A DNA stretch of 64,000 nt from Mycolicibacterium mucogenicum DSM 44124 (GTDB lineage Bacteria > Actinomycetota > Actinomycetes > Mycobacteriales > Mycobacteriaceae): assembly GCF_005670685.2 (NCBI RefSeq), contig NZ_CP062008.1, positions 3,410,001-3,474,000 on the forward strand, read 5' to 3'. A program made the position numbers and the translations under genes. The notes beneath the pieces were generated by a model. It was not told where the DNA came from. It ran no database searches and worked only from the letters and a program-made list of their open reading frames with translations. Positions 40,740 through 51,020 of the stretch are shown in pieces; positions within the stretch are counted from its first letter, which is position 1; the number at the start of each line of letters is the position of its first letter.

Positions 40740-40763
40740 GACGAAACGACTGGGTGTTTCGTC
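40740..40763. repeat. Perfect inverted repeat between the thioesterase and stress-protein genes
   Basis: GACGAAAC (40740-40747) and GTTTCGTC (40756-40763) are perfect inverted arms with an eight-base spacer. The element lies 33 bases after the thioesterase stop and 185 before the stress-protein start. No T run follows on the minus strand, so it may be a terminator of the mycobacterial type or an operator. Confidence 0.4.
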
Positions 40764-40795
40764 CCGTGAGGTAGAACGCTTCGGACCCGTGATCG

Positions 40796-41656
40796 TTAGC
40801 CACGACCGAAATACAGCTCCTGCGTGGCAACGCACACCAATTGCCCGGCACGGTTGTACATCGTCCCGCTGGCCAGTCCGCGGCCCCCGATTCCGCTCGG
40901 CGAGGTCTGGTCGGACAGCACCCAATCACTCAGATCGACCGGCCGGTGAAACCACAGCGCATGGTCGATCAGCGCGGAGAAGGTGTGGGCCGGCAGCGCA
41001 CCGCGCGGGATCATCGCCGCTTCCAGCATGGTGGTGCCGGTCAGGTACGCCAGCAGCCCGGCGTGCAGGGCCGGGTCGTCGGGGATCGCGTCGGTCGGGC
41101 GCCACCACATCCGCAGATGCGGTGCCGAATCCGGCGAATCCTTGGCCAGCCGCGGGTGCGGATCGATGTAACGCAGCTCGAACGGTTGGTCACGGAGCCA
41201 GAAGCCGTCTGATTCGTCGGCGTAGTCGGCAAGCTGTTCGGCCATTGTCGGTACCGAAAGCGGTTCCGGCACATCAGGAATCGTCGCCTGGTAGTCCAGC
41301 GCGTCGACCGGGGTGCTGAACGACGCCAGCGCCTCGAGCAGGATCTCGCCGTCCTGAAGGGCGGTGATGCGGCGCGTGGCGAGCGTGCCACCGTCGCGCG
41401 CGGCGTCGACCTGGACCTCGACCGGCTTTCGGGCATCACCGGCACGCAGGTAGTAGACGTGCAGGCTGTGTGCGCTGCGTCCCGGCGCAGTCCGGCTCGC
41501 CGCCACCAGCACCTGACCGGCGAGATGACCGCCGGCGATGTGGTGGCTGGGATTGTCGAGCTGGGTGGCCACGAAGTGGTGGTCATCGGTCTGACCCACC
41601 AGCAACGTGCTCACGAGGTCAGACAAGGTCGGCGAACTGTACGTCACCTGAGGCAT
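40796..41656 (-). CDS. tesB: Acyl-CoA thioesterase II
   Basis: A 286-residue double-hotdog thioesterase that hydrolyses acyl-CoA to free acid and CoA. HIAGGHLAGQVLVAASRT (first hotdog), SLHVYYLRAG and FSALIDHALWFHRP with the C-terminal MYNRAGQLVCVATQE are family hallmarks. The conserved Asp and Gln of the TesB catalytic network are present in DHALW and ATQE. ATG 41656 starts MPQVTYSSPTLSDLV. It diverges from the 13E12 gene. Confidence 0.9.
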   Translation of the reverse strand: MPQVTYSSPTLSDLVSTLLVGQTDDHHFVATQLDNPSHHIAGGHLAGQVLVAASRTAPGRSAHSLHVYYLRAGDARKPVEVQVDAARDGGTLATRRITALQDGEILLEALASFSTPVDALDYQATIPDVPEPLSVPTMAEQLADYADESDGFWLRDQPFELRYIDPHPRLAKDSPDSAPHLRMWWRPTDAIPDDPALHAGLLAYLTGTTMLEAAMIPRGALPAHTFSALIDHALWFHRPVDLSDWVLSDQTSPSGIGGRGLASGTMYNRAGQLVCVATQELYFGRG

Positions 41657-41778
41657 CTTGCCTGAGGTGTTGACCCGGCCCTTTGTCGGTAGCGCTGAGC
41701 GCCGCGGTGAGTGACGTCACCGTCGAAGATTTATCCACAAGCTCATCGAATTCTGTTGTGGCGCGTCAGATCGACAGG

Positions 41779-41799
41779 TAGACTCGAACACATGTTCGA
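41779..41799 (+). promoter_or_regulatory. LexA (SOS) box over a leaderless promoter
   Basis: TCGAAC-ACAT-GTTCGA (41784-41799) is a perfect mycobacterial SOS box. It overlaps a TAGACT -10 box (41779-41784) and the ATG at 41792, seven bases after the -10. LexA bound here would cover the transcription start and block expression until DNA damage. Confidence 0.88.
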
Positions 41800-43582
41800 A
41801 CATGTGGGCGTCGATGGCGCGGGAGTTCTCGTGCACGACGTCTCCGTGGTCGACGCGATGATCCATTTCGCCCGGGTCTCGAATATCGCCGAGTCCGGGA
41901 AGTTCACGGCCATTGCCGACCTGGCGATGTTGCGCATCGACGATCAGGATGGCCGGCAGTGGTGGGCGTGCGATGGCTGGGATGCTGCCGTCGCCGAAGT
42001 CGGAGCCGCGCTGGGCCTCGGGAAGCGCGAGGCGTCGGGACAGCTGTCGATCGCGGTCGCGTTGCGCTTCCGGCTACCGAAGGTGGCGGCGGTGTTCGCC
42101 GACGGCGGCGTCTCGGCAAGAACGGTCGGCACGATCTGCTGGCGCACCCGCCTGGTGGAGGACCCCAACACGCTCGCTGTCATCGATGCCGCCCTGGCGG
42201 GGGCGTTGTGTGAGTGGGCAGGGTTGTCCCGCAAGAAGATTGAACGCAAGATCGACGGCTGGGTGCAGAAGTTCGATCCGGCCGCGGTGATCAAGGTGCG
42301 CTCGGCGGCTCGCCGCCGCGGGGTCGGGATCGGCAAACCGGACGACGAGACCGGTGTCGCGTCGATCTGGGGTGCACTCCTGGCCACCGACGCCGAACTG
42401 CTGGATCGGGTGCTGACCGAGATGGCCCGGCAGGTGTGCGAGAACGATCCCCGCACCTTCGGGCAGCGCCGCGCCGACGCGCTAGGTGTCCTGGCGGCCC
42501 GCGGCGACCGGCTGGCCTGCCAGTGCGGCAATCCCGACTGCCCGGCGGCTGGGCCCGATGCCCGGGCCACCGCGGTGATGATTCATGTACTCACCAATGC
42601 ACTGCCGGTCCCGGTGGCGGACCCGCTGCTCAGTGGGGACCCGGCCGCGCCGCTGGTGCCGGCGCCTGCCCCGCCTCAGCCGGTGTTCACACCCGAGACT
42701 GCGCCCGAGCATTTCTTCACAGCCGAACCCGAGCCCGCGCCGGCGGATGCCATGGCGCCCATGCCCACGCCCGAGCCGGCACCGGCGGTCGAACCAGCCA
42801 GCGAAGCGGCACCCACGCCGGTCCAGACTTCCACTAAACCCCCTGCCCCTGTACGCACACCGGTCGGTTATGTCCTCGGCGGTGGCGTAGTGCCACCGGC
42901 GGTGCTCGTGGACTTGGTGGCCCGCGGCGCCAAAGTCCGCACCGTCGCCTCGGCCACCAACCTCGATGGCGTGCCGCGGTACCGGCCGTCGGTCGCGATG
43001 GATGAATTCGTCCGCATGCGGGCCATGACATGCATGTTCCCCGGCTGCGACCAGCCCGCCACCCACTGCGACCTCGACCACACGATCCCCTGGCCGGTCG
43101 GGCCGACGCATCCGGGCAACCTGAGCCCGAAATGCCGCAAACACCACCTGCTCAAAACGTTCTACGGCGGGCCCGACGGGTGGCAGGACCGTCAACAGCC
43201 TGACGGCACCATCGTGTGGACCGCACCCACCGGCCACACCTACACCAGCGTGCCCGAAAGCCGAATCCTGTTTCCCCGCACGGTCACCGACACCCCACTA
43301 CCGGGCCCACTGCCACCGGACGCGCCCGATCTGGACACCCCACCGGCTCCCGGCCGGGGCATCATGATGCCCATCCGCCGCCGCACCCGCGCCCAAACCC
43401 AGACCCAACAGATCGCCTACGAACGCGCCCTCAACCAAGCCGACATCGACGAGCACGAAGCCGCAGAAGAAGCCTTCGACCGCCTACGCAAAGAACGCCA
43501 AGAACGCCAAGAACGCGAAGCAGCCGAGGCTGCACAGGCCGCCGAACCCACAGAGCAACAAGACATCCCACCGCCACTCTGA
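41792..43582 (+). CDS. 13E12-family DUF222/HNH endonuclease-like protein
   Basis: A 596-residue member of the mycobacterial 13E12 repeat family. The DUF222 domain covers ~1-270, then comes a Pro/Ala/Glu-rich linker (~285-355). A second conserved part ends with an HNH nuclease motif (CMFPGCDQPATHCDLDHTIP, then GNLSPKCRKHHLLK) at ~415-460. The C-terminus is a charged Arg/Glu/Gln coil. The start is set by the leaderless promoter and SOS box. Related genes in M. tuberculosis are DNA-damage inducible. A nuclease role is inferred from the HNH motif. Confidence 0.9.
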   Translation: MFEHVGVDGAGVLVHDVSVVDAMIHFARVSNIAESGKFTAIADLAMLRIDDQDGRQWWACDGWDAAVAEVGAALGLGKREASGQLSIAVALRFRLPKVAAVFADGGVSARTVGTICWRTRLVEDPNTLAVIDAALAGALCEWAGLSRKKIERKIDGWVQKFDPAAVIKVRSAARRRGVGIGKPDDETGVASIWGALLATDAELLDRVLTEMARQVCENDPRTFGQRRADALGVLAARGDRLACQCGNPDCPAAGPDARATAVMIHVLTNALPVPVADPLLSGDPAAPLVPAPAPPQPVFTPETAPEHFFTAEPEPAPADAMAPMPTPEPAPAVEPASEAAPTPVQTSTKPPAPVRTPVGYVLGGGVVPPAVLVDLVARGAKVRTVASATNLDGVPRYRPSVAMDEFVRMRAMTCMFPGCDQPATHCDLDHTIPWPVGPTHPGNLSPKCRKHHLLKTFYGGPDGWQDRQQPDGTIVWTAPTGHTYTSVPESRILFPRTVTDTPLPGPLPPDAPDLDTPPAPGRGIMMPIRRRTRAQTQTQQIAYERALNQADIDEHEAAEEAFDRLRKERQERQEREAAEAAQAAEPTEQQDIPPPL

Positions 43583-43590
43583 GTGCGGCA

Positions 43591-43629
43591 CGAATACCCC
43601 TGAAAAGGCATGACTTTCAGGGGTATTCG
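43591..43629 (+). terminator. Hairpin terminator after the 13E12 gene
   Basis: CGAATACCCCTGAAA (43591-43605) pairs perfectly with TTTCAGGGGTATTCG (43615-43629), a 15-base-pair stem with a nine-base loop, eight bases after the stop codon. No T run follows. The rest of the 263-base gap up to 43845 shows no gene. Confidence 0.6.
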
Positions 43630-43845
43630 GGCGTGAGCCGCAACGGGGATCAGCGGCTCCATGCTGGCTTCTCAACACCGAAGTTGCCAACGCTGACCAC
43701 CTCGCGCCGGAAGAATACAGACAACCTTGCCTTCTCCGCCGCTAGCGGGAGCGTACCCCTGTTGCCGGTCGCTACACTGCAGGTCAGGACCTTCTTGAGC
43801 GCAGTCGATTTGATGCTGAACCGGTATAGGACTGGAGGCGGTGTC

Positions 43846-44565
43846 ATGGGTGCCGAAGCTGAAGTCTCAGGCGGACTTTCATTCGAATTGTCGCGGTTGG
43901 CGCGCAGCTTGCAGAGTCAGCAGGTCATGGACCTCGATTCCGACCGGCTGTTGCTCGAAGTCACCGAAACGGCCACCCAACTGCTGCCCAAGGTCGCACA
44001 TGGTGGCGTGACGCTGGTTGTCAATCGCCGCCGCCGAACAGTCGAGTCGGTCGCGGCCACCGGAGCGATCCCCAGAACGCTCGACAGGTTGCAGGACGAA
44101 CTTGGCGAAGGACCGTGCCTGGAATCGATCTGGAACCTGTACACCGTCCGTGTCGCGGACTATGCGACCGAGCCGCGGTGGCCGACCTTCGTCGCCGCGT
44201 TGCTCGCACGGACGCCCGTGCGCTCGAGTTTGTCCATTCAGCTCTACACCAATGAGAACGAGCTCGGGACGCTCAACTTGTACTCAGAAGAGGCCAACGT
44301 CTTCACCCATGACGTCGAGGAGACTGCCCTGACGCTGGCCGCTCACGCCGCGATCGGACTCGCCAACGCTCGCCGCGGCGACGAGCTCCAAAGTGCGTTG
44401 GCCTCGCGGGACATCATCGGCCAGGCCAAGGGCATTCTGATGGAACGGTTCAACATTCCGGTCGGCGCGGCCTTCACGATGCTGACGAAGCTGTCGCAGG
44501 AATTGAACATCCCCTTGTACGAAGTCGCACGCAAACTCATCTTCGAAGAGCACCCATCGAAATAG
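43846..44565 (+). CDS. GAF-ANTAR antiterminator-type regulator
   Basis: A 239-residue protein: a GAF sensor domain (~25-165) followed by an ANTAR RNA-binding domain (~175-230; ASRDIIGQAKGILMERF, VARKLIFEE). ANTAR proteins bind paired hairpins in nascent RNA and change termination. I chose ATG 43846 with GGAGG seven bases upstream; the open frame before it is noise. The GAF ligand is unknown. No response-regulator receiver domain is present, unlike PdtaR (Rv1626). Confidence 0.87.
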   Translation: MGAEAEVSGGLSFELSRLARSLQSQQVMDLDSDRLLLEVTETATQLLPKVAHGGVTLVVNRRRRTVESVAATGAIPRTLDRLQDELGEGPCLESIWNLYTVRVADYATEPRWPTFVAALLARTPVRSSLSIQLYTNENELGTLNLYSEEANVFTHDVEETALTLAAHAAIGLANARRGDELQSALASRDIIGQAKGILMERFNIPVGAAFTMLTKLSQELNIPLYEVARKLIFEEHPSK

Positions 44566-44600
44566 AAGCTCGGCAGGTGGTGGGCACCTGCCGAGCTTCT
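44564..44600. terminator. Bidirectional hairpin terminator between GAF-ANTAR gene and tRNA-Cys
   Basis: AGAAGCTCGGCAGGTG (44564-44579) pairs perfectly with CACCTGCCGAGCTTCT (44585-44600), a 16-base-pair stem with a five-base loop. It begins within the stop codon of the plus-strand gene and lies just after the 3' end of the minus-strand tRNA, so it can serve both. Confidence 0.7.
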
Positions 44601-44605
44601 GATAG

Positions 44606-44679
44606 TGGAGCGAGTGACGGGATTCGAACCCGTGTGAACGGCTTTGCAGGCCGGTGCCTAGCCACTCAGCCACACCCGC
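44606..44679 (-). tRNA. tRNA-Cys (anticodon GCA)
   Basis: A 74-base tRNA including an encoded CCA end. The acceptor arms GCGGGTG and CACTCGC pair (one G-U). The T arm is ACGGG-TTCGAAT-CCCGT. The anticodon loop CTGCAAA gives anticodon GCA (44647-44645), so it reads cysteine codons. Confidence 0.95.
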
Positions 44680-44739
44680 ACTGATCACCACAGTGCCAGT
44701 CAACGGTTCGGCCGCCCAGGGTTGAGATCGCGGTGATTG

Positions 44740-45510
44740 CTACCCCTCGCAGCAATCCCCCACCGGCCGACCCACCACCGGGCCACCCTGCGGCCAGCCG
44801 GCCGGTGAGTCCTCCCACGGCTCCTGCCGGCCGTACGGGGTCAGATCCAGGAACGGATATCCGACCGCCGAGTGGTCGAGCCCGCGCGCGTATGCCGAAT
44901 ACGTGTGGAACACCTCGTCGCCGCGGCGCAGGAAAACGCTTGCGCCAGGCCAGTCTCCGCGCAGGTCGTCATCGGTCCAGCCGTCGGCGTGCAGTTCATC
45001 GAGCGTCTTGTAGTTGTATTCGACCGGCGCTCGCGCCGGGTCGAGTGTCACGTGGAAGTCATAGGTGAAGTCGCCGTTGCGCGACGAGTACCACGGGAAC
45101 GTCCAGCCGTGCTGGTCGCGGTAGCGGGCAATGCTCGCATACGGCGCACGGGACACGCACGCGAACGTCACACCCTTGCCGTGCAACAGCTCTCGGTCCC
45201 CTTCGGTGAACGTGAGATCGGCCGCGGCAGTGCAGCTCGGGCAGCCGGCATCGACCGCGTCGATCCACATGAAGTGGTGGATGTAGAGCTGATTGCGGCC
45301 CTCGAACATATCGAGCAGGCCGACGGCACCATCTGGTCCGTCGAAGACATAGTCCTTCTCGACCTTCGCCATCGGGAGCCGACGGCGTTCGGCGTTGACG
45401 GCGTCGCGCAGGTGCGTCGCTTCCCGCTCCCGGGCCAGCAGCTTCGTGCGGGCCCCGAGCCATTCCTCCCGCGTGACGACGTCGGGATAGGCAGTTGGTT
45501 GCGCGGACAT
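44740..45510 (-). CDS. DUF899 thioredoxin-like family protein
   Basis: A 256-residue DUF899 protein with a thioredoxin-like fold. REEWLGARTKLLAREREATHLRD and YIHHFMWIDAVDAGCPSC are family signatures; the CPSC motif could be redox active. The start is ATG 45510, eight bases after AAGGAG. It ends DCCEG. The function is not established. It diverges from the MgtC-like gene with 88 bases between. Confidence 0.85.
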   Translation of the reverse strand: MSAQPTAYPDVVTREEWLGARTKLLAREREATHLRDAVNAERRRLPMAKVEKDYVFDGPDGAVGLLDMFEGRNQLYIHHFMWIDAVDAGCPSCTAAADLTFTEGDRELLHGKGVTFACVSRAPYASIARYRDQHGWTFPWYSSRNGDFTYDFHVTLDPARAPVEYNYKTLDELHADGWTDDDLRGDWPGASVFLRRGDEVFHTYSAYARGLDHSAVGYPFLDLTPYGRQEPWEDSPAGWPQGGPVVGRPVGDCCEG

Positions 45511-45598
45511 GGGCATCACTCCTTGTCAGAAATCGGCCTATACAGAGACAGACTTCGACTGCCGCCAAAAGTCATCGGCGCGCGTTAGTTTGTCCCTC

Positions 45599-46330
45599 AT
45601 GGAGTGGCTGGCAGATCCCGCCTTTTTCGGCGGTCCCGGGCAGGGTTCGCGTCAGATCATCGAACTCGTGGTCGCGTTCGGCCTGACCGCATTGATCGGA
45701 CTCGAACGAGAAATCCAGGGCAAGAGTGCCGGGCTGCGCACGCAGACCATCGTCGGCACCGCGGCGGCGCTGATCATGCTGGTGAGCAAGTACGGGTTCG
45801 GCGACGTGCTGACCCCGGGTCTGGTCGTCGTCGACCCGTCACGTGTCGCGGCCCAGATCGTCTCCGGCATCGGGTTCCTCGGTGCGGGCATCATCATCGT
45901 GCGCCGGGGTTCGGTGCACGGTCTGACCACCGCCGCCTCGGTATGGGAGTCGGCGGCGATCGGCATGGCCGCCGGCGCCGGACTACTCCTGCTGGCCACC
46001 GTGATGACCGGGATGCACCTGCTGATCATCATCGGGTTCATGCCGCTGGCCCGGCGGCTGGCTGCACGACTGGGCGGGTCGGTGCGCCTGCACATCACCT
46101 ACGCCGACGACCGCGGCGTCCTACGCGACGTGTTGCAGGCGTGCGGCCGGCGCGACTGGCAGATCACCGACCTCGAAACCGATCCGTCCGGCGAACCGCT
46201 CGGTGCGCCGCCCGGCCATGTCGGGGTTCAGCTGACGCTCGCGGGGTCCGGCGTCCTGCGGGCGGCCTCGGTGGTGGCCCTGATCGATGGCGTGGCGGGC
46301 GTCCGCCAGCTGGAGGAAGACCCCGACTAG
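45599..46330 (+). CDS. MgtC/SapB family membrane protein
   Basis: A 243-residue protein. Five hydrophobic segments in the first ~145 residues include the family motifs ALIGLEREIQGKSAGLRT and GIGFLGAGIIIVRRGSVHGLTTAAS. A soluble ACT-like C-terminal domain of ~85 residues follows. MgtC proteins help growth in low magnesium and inside macrophages by acting on the ATP synthase and membrane potential. The start is ATG 45599. It is convergent with the esterase gene. Confidence 0.88.
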   Translation: MEWLADPAFFGGPGQGSRQIIELVVAFGLTALIGLEREIQGKSAGLRTQTIVGTAAALIMLVSKYGFGDVLTPGLVVVDPSRVAAQIVSGIGFLGAGIIIVRRGSVHGLTTAASVWESAAIGMAAGAGLLLLATVMTGMHLLIIIGFMPLARRLAARLGGSVRLHITYADDRGVLRDVLQACGRRDWQITDLETDPSGEPLGAPPGHVGVQLTLAGSGVLRAASVVALIDGVAGVRQLEEDPD

Positions 46331-46331
46331 G

Positions 46332-47237
46332 TCAATCCGCGATCGCCCGGCTGACGTGTCCGGCGATCATCTCGTAGACCTCGCGCGTGACGTCCGTTGC
46401 GTTGCTCATGATGTTGTAGCCGTGGTCGACGCCGGGAACCTCGTAGTACTGCGCCAAAGCACCGACAGCGTCCAGCTTCTGGGCATACCGCCACGCCTCA
46501 TCGCGCAGCCGGTCGTACTCGGCGGTGACGATCAATGCGGGGGCGATGCCGTCGATGCCGTCGGCGTTGGGGCCCCATGCCGGGGAGGCCAGCCGATCGC
46601 GGCGCTGTCCGGGGTCCGGGATGTACGCGGTGTCGAACACCTCGCTCATCCACGGCCGCATCACGGCCTTGTCCCCCAGCCTGGAATGCTTGTCCTTGCT
46701 GGCCGTCACCAAATCCAGTGGCGCATAGTGCAACATCTGCAGCTTGACCTCGGGGCCGCCCTGTTCCAAGGCGAGCCGGGCCGCAGCCGCCGAGAGACTG
46801 CCGCCGGCGCTCTGACCACCGACGCACAGCTTGTGGCCATCCCATTCGCGCTCGGCGGCAGCTGCCCAGATGAGGACGTCGTACACCTGCTCGACGGGGG
46901 CAGGAAACCGGTGCCCCGGAGCCAACACGTAATCCGTGTTCACCACAACAACATTCGCGTGCGCGGCGAGAAAACGGCACCAGGGATCGTCCTGTTCACG
47001 GTGGCCGACGACGAAGCCACCACCGTGAACATTCACGTAGACGCCTGCCGCCTGGTCACTCGGTTCCGGCCAGTACACCGTCGCCGCAGTGTCGCCGTGC
47101 CGGGTCGGAATCACGACCGACGTTGTGTTCCCTGCGATTTCAGGAAATCGAACACCTGGCTTGGGCGCGGGATTGATGGTCGACGAGAACAGCCGCGCGA
47201 CAGCATCGGCAACGACGGGCTTGGCGAGGATTGACAC
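46332..47237 (-). CDS. Hormone-sensitive-lipase-type alpha/beta hydrolase (Lip family)
   Basis: A 301-residue esterase of the HSL family: the oxyanion motif HGGGF (71-75), nucleophile Ser143 in GQSAGG, an Asp in VTAEYDRLRDE, and a His in PGVDHGYN near the C-terminus. GTG 47237 is used; the sequence upstream reads as noise. Mycobacteria have many such Lip esterases acting on short- to medium-chain esters. It follows the MFS gene on the same strand after 43 bases. Confidence 0.87.
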   Translation of the reverse strand: MSILAKPVVADAVARLFSSTINPAPKPGVRFPEIAGNTTSVVIPTRHGDTAATVYWPEPSDQAAGVYVNVHGGGFVVGHREQDDPWCRFLAAHANVVVVNTDYVLAPGHRFPAPVEQVYDVLIWAAAAEREWDGHKLCVGGQSAGGSLSAAAARLALEQGGPEVKLQMLHYAPLDLVTASKDKHSRLGDKAVMRPWMSEVFDTAYIPDPGQRRDRLASPAWGPNADGIDGIAPALIVTAEYDRLRDEAWRYAQKLDAVGALAQYYEVPGVDHGYNIMSNATDVTREVYEMIAGHVSRAIAD

Positions 47238-47280
47238 GAAACCGACTGTACCGACGCCAGAACCGAAACTGTGGCCGCGA

Positions 47281-48681
47281 TTAACCCACGCCCTTACCTG
47301 CCCTGAAGGACGCCACGCAGCCCAGCGCCGCCAGCCCGGCGAAGACCGCGAACAGCCACGTGGCACCGATAGCATCGGGCCGATCGACGGTGTTGACGAC
47401 AATGCCCGCCAGACCGGCGCCGAACGCCCCACAGATCAGCTGCACCGTGTTGATCGCCGCCGCGGCCACCGTGCCCTGCGCGGGATCGTCGACCCGGCCC
47501 ATCGCCCACACCGACAGGTGCGGCCACGCCATGCCGACGCCAACGCCAGTGATCAGCAGCGAGAACGCCCAGACCGCAACCACCGCCGGGGACGCCCCGT
47601 CGACCTGACTCAGCGCCGCGGCGCCCAGGCCGATCGCCATCACCAACGGCGCCGCCGCCACGATGCGCACCACCCGGGCGGGTGTGGTGACCGAGGCACT
47701 GACGATCTCGCTCACCGTCCAGCCGACGCTCAGCGCAACCGCGAGAAAGCCCGCCGTCAACGGCACCAGACCGGCCAGCCGCTGCCCGTACAGCGGCACG
47801 TACATGTCGGCCATAGTGGCCGCCATCAGTACGCCCAGGGTCACATAAATCCACTTGAACGGGCCGGGCCCGTACGCGGTCCGCGGCAGCACGCTCACCG
47901 GCATCCGCCGATCCACGACGATGAAGACCCCGACCAGCGCCACACCGGCGGCCAGCAGCACCACCATCACGGGCACGCTGCGCTGGATGCCCGCGACGCT
48001 GATCGCCATGGCAGCGGAGCCGAGAATCACCAACGACCACGCCGGAATCCGCAGCGGCTCATGCTCCCGATCCCCTGACCTGCCCGGCAGACTCAGCGGC
48101 ACCAGGACCATCACCGCGACGGTCAGAATCGCCAGCGCGCCGAACGCCCAGCGCCACACGCCCAACTGCGCGAACAAGCCGCCCGCCGAGGGGCCGAGCA
48201 ACGTCCCGACACCCCACATCGCCGACACCAGGGCCGACGCCTTGGGCCAAAGCGATTGCGGCAGAGCCGTGTTGATCACGGCATACCCCAGCCCGGCCAG
48301 CGTGCCGCCCGCGGCGCCCTGCACCACGCGGCCGGCGAGCATCACCTCCATGGTCGGTGCCAGGGCGCACACCACACTGCCGAGCGCGAAGACACTGAAC
48401 CCCAACAGATATGCGCGTCGCGGTCCGAACCGCGCCACCATGGCGCTGACGGTCGTCGCCGCCATCACCGACGCGACCAGGTACACCGTCGTGACCCAGG
48501 CATACAGGCGTCCGCCGCCGATGTCGGTCACGGCACTGGGCAGGAGGCTGATGGTCAGGAACTCGTTGGTCGCGTACAGCGCAACGCCACCGGCCAACAC
48601 CGTCGACGCACCCAGATATCTGGGACCCAGCAGTTCCCGCCAGCTGCCGATCGTCACGGGGTCGGCGCGTATGTCGGTCAC
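47281..48681 (-). CDS. MFS drug-efflux transporter (Rv1634-like)
   Basis: A 466-residue polytopic membrane protein with about 12-14 predicted helices, of the multidrug-resistance branch of the major facilitator superfamily (MVARFGPRRAYLLGF between helices 2 and 3; GRVVQGAAGGTLAGLGYAV). GTG 48681 is placed seven bases after a TAGCGT box. The promoter has a 19-bp spacer filled by a perfect palindrome, pointing to MerR-type control, as expected for a drug-inducible pump. Confidence 0.9.
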   Translation of the reverse strand: MTDIRADPVTIGSWRELLGPRYLGASTVLAGGVALYATNEFLTISLLPSAVTDIGGGRLYAWVTTVYLVASVMAATTVSAMVARFGPRRAYLLGFSVFALGSVVCALAPTMEVMLAGRVVQGAAGGTLAGLGYAVINTALPQSLWPKASALVSAMWGVGTLLGPSAGGLFAQLGVWRWAFGALAILTVAVMVLVPLSLPGRSGDREHEPLRIPAWSLVILGSAAMAISVAGIQRSVPVMVVLLAAGVALVGVFIVVDRRMPVSVLPRTAYGPGPFKWIYVTLGVLMAATMADMYVPLYGQRLAGLVPLTAGFLAVALSVGWTVSEIVSASVTTPARVVRIVAAAPLVMAIGLGAAALSQVDGASPAVVAVWAFSLLITGVGVGMAWPHLSVWAMGRVDDPAQGTVAAAAINTVQLICGAFGAGLAGIVVNTVDRPDAIGATWLFAVFAGLAALGCVASFRAGKGVG

Positions 48682-48688
48682 GTCCGCG

Positions 48689-48719
48689 ACGCTAGGGGCT
48701 CAACCGCGGTTGAGGTCAA
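48689..48719 (-). promoter_or_regulatory. MerR-type promoter of the MFS pump
   Basis: On the minus strand TTGACC (48719-48714), a 19-base spacer and TAGCGT (48694-48689) precede GTG 48681 by seven bases. The palindrome CTCAACCGCGGTTGAG (48699-48714) fills most of the spacer. An overlong 19-bp spacer with an internal palindrome is the signature of MerR-family activated promoters. Confidence 0.72.
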
Positions 48720-48726
48720 GGAGCGC

Positions 48727-50886
<2,160 letters not shown>

Positions 50887-50893
50887 GAGTACC

Positions 50894-50916
50894 AGGGTAG
50901 AGGCGGGCACCGACAG
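50894..50916 (-). promoter_or_regulatory. RecA-NDp/PafBC-type promoter of uvrB
   Basis: CTGTCGGTG (50916-50908), eight bases, TACCCT (50899-50894), then seven bases to ATG 50886. This matches the damage-inducible consensus except for the first T, and predicts a leaderless uvrB mRNA. Confidence 0.77.
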
Positions 50917-50942
50917 GCGCTGCCGACCGCCGGACGAGCGCG

Positions 50943-50948
50943 TACGCT
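50943..50948 (+). promoter_or_regulatory. Possible -10 box of the DUF402 gene
   Basis: TACGCT is followed by six bases and an in-frame ATC at 50955, copying the spacing of the leaderless promoters elsewhere in this window. Confidence 0.35.
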
Positions 50949-51020
50949 GGCGCCATCCACGCACCCAAACACGAGACGTTCGATCTGGCTGCCCGCACGA
51001 ACACCGATCCCAAAGGCATC

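Noticed and set aside
41792..43582. The 13E12 gene as evidence of an active mobile element
   Set aside because: No integrase, transposase, terminal repeats or attachment-site duplication flank it; 13E12 copies are widespread as ordinary chromosomal genes.
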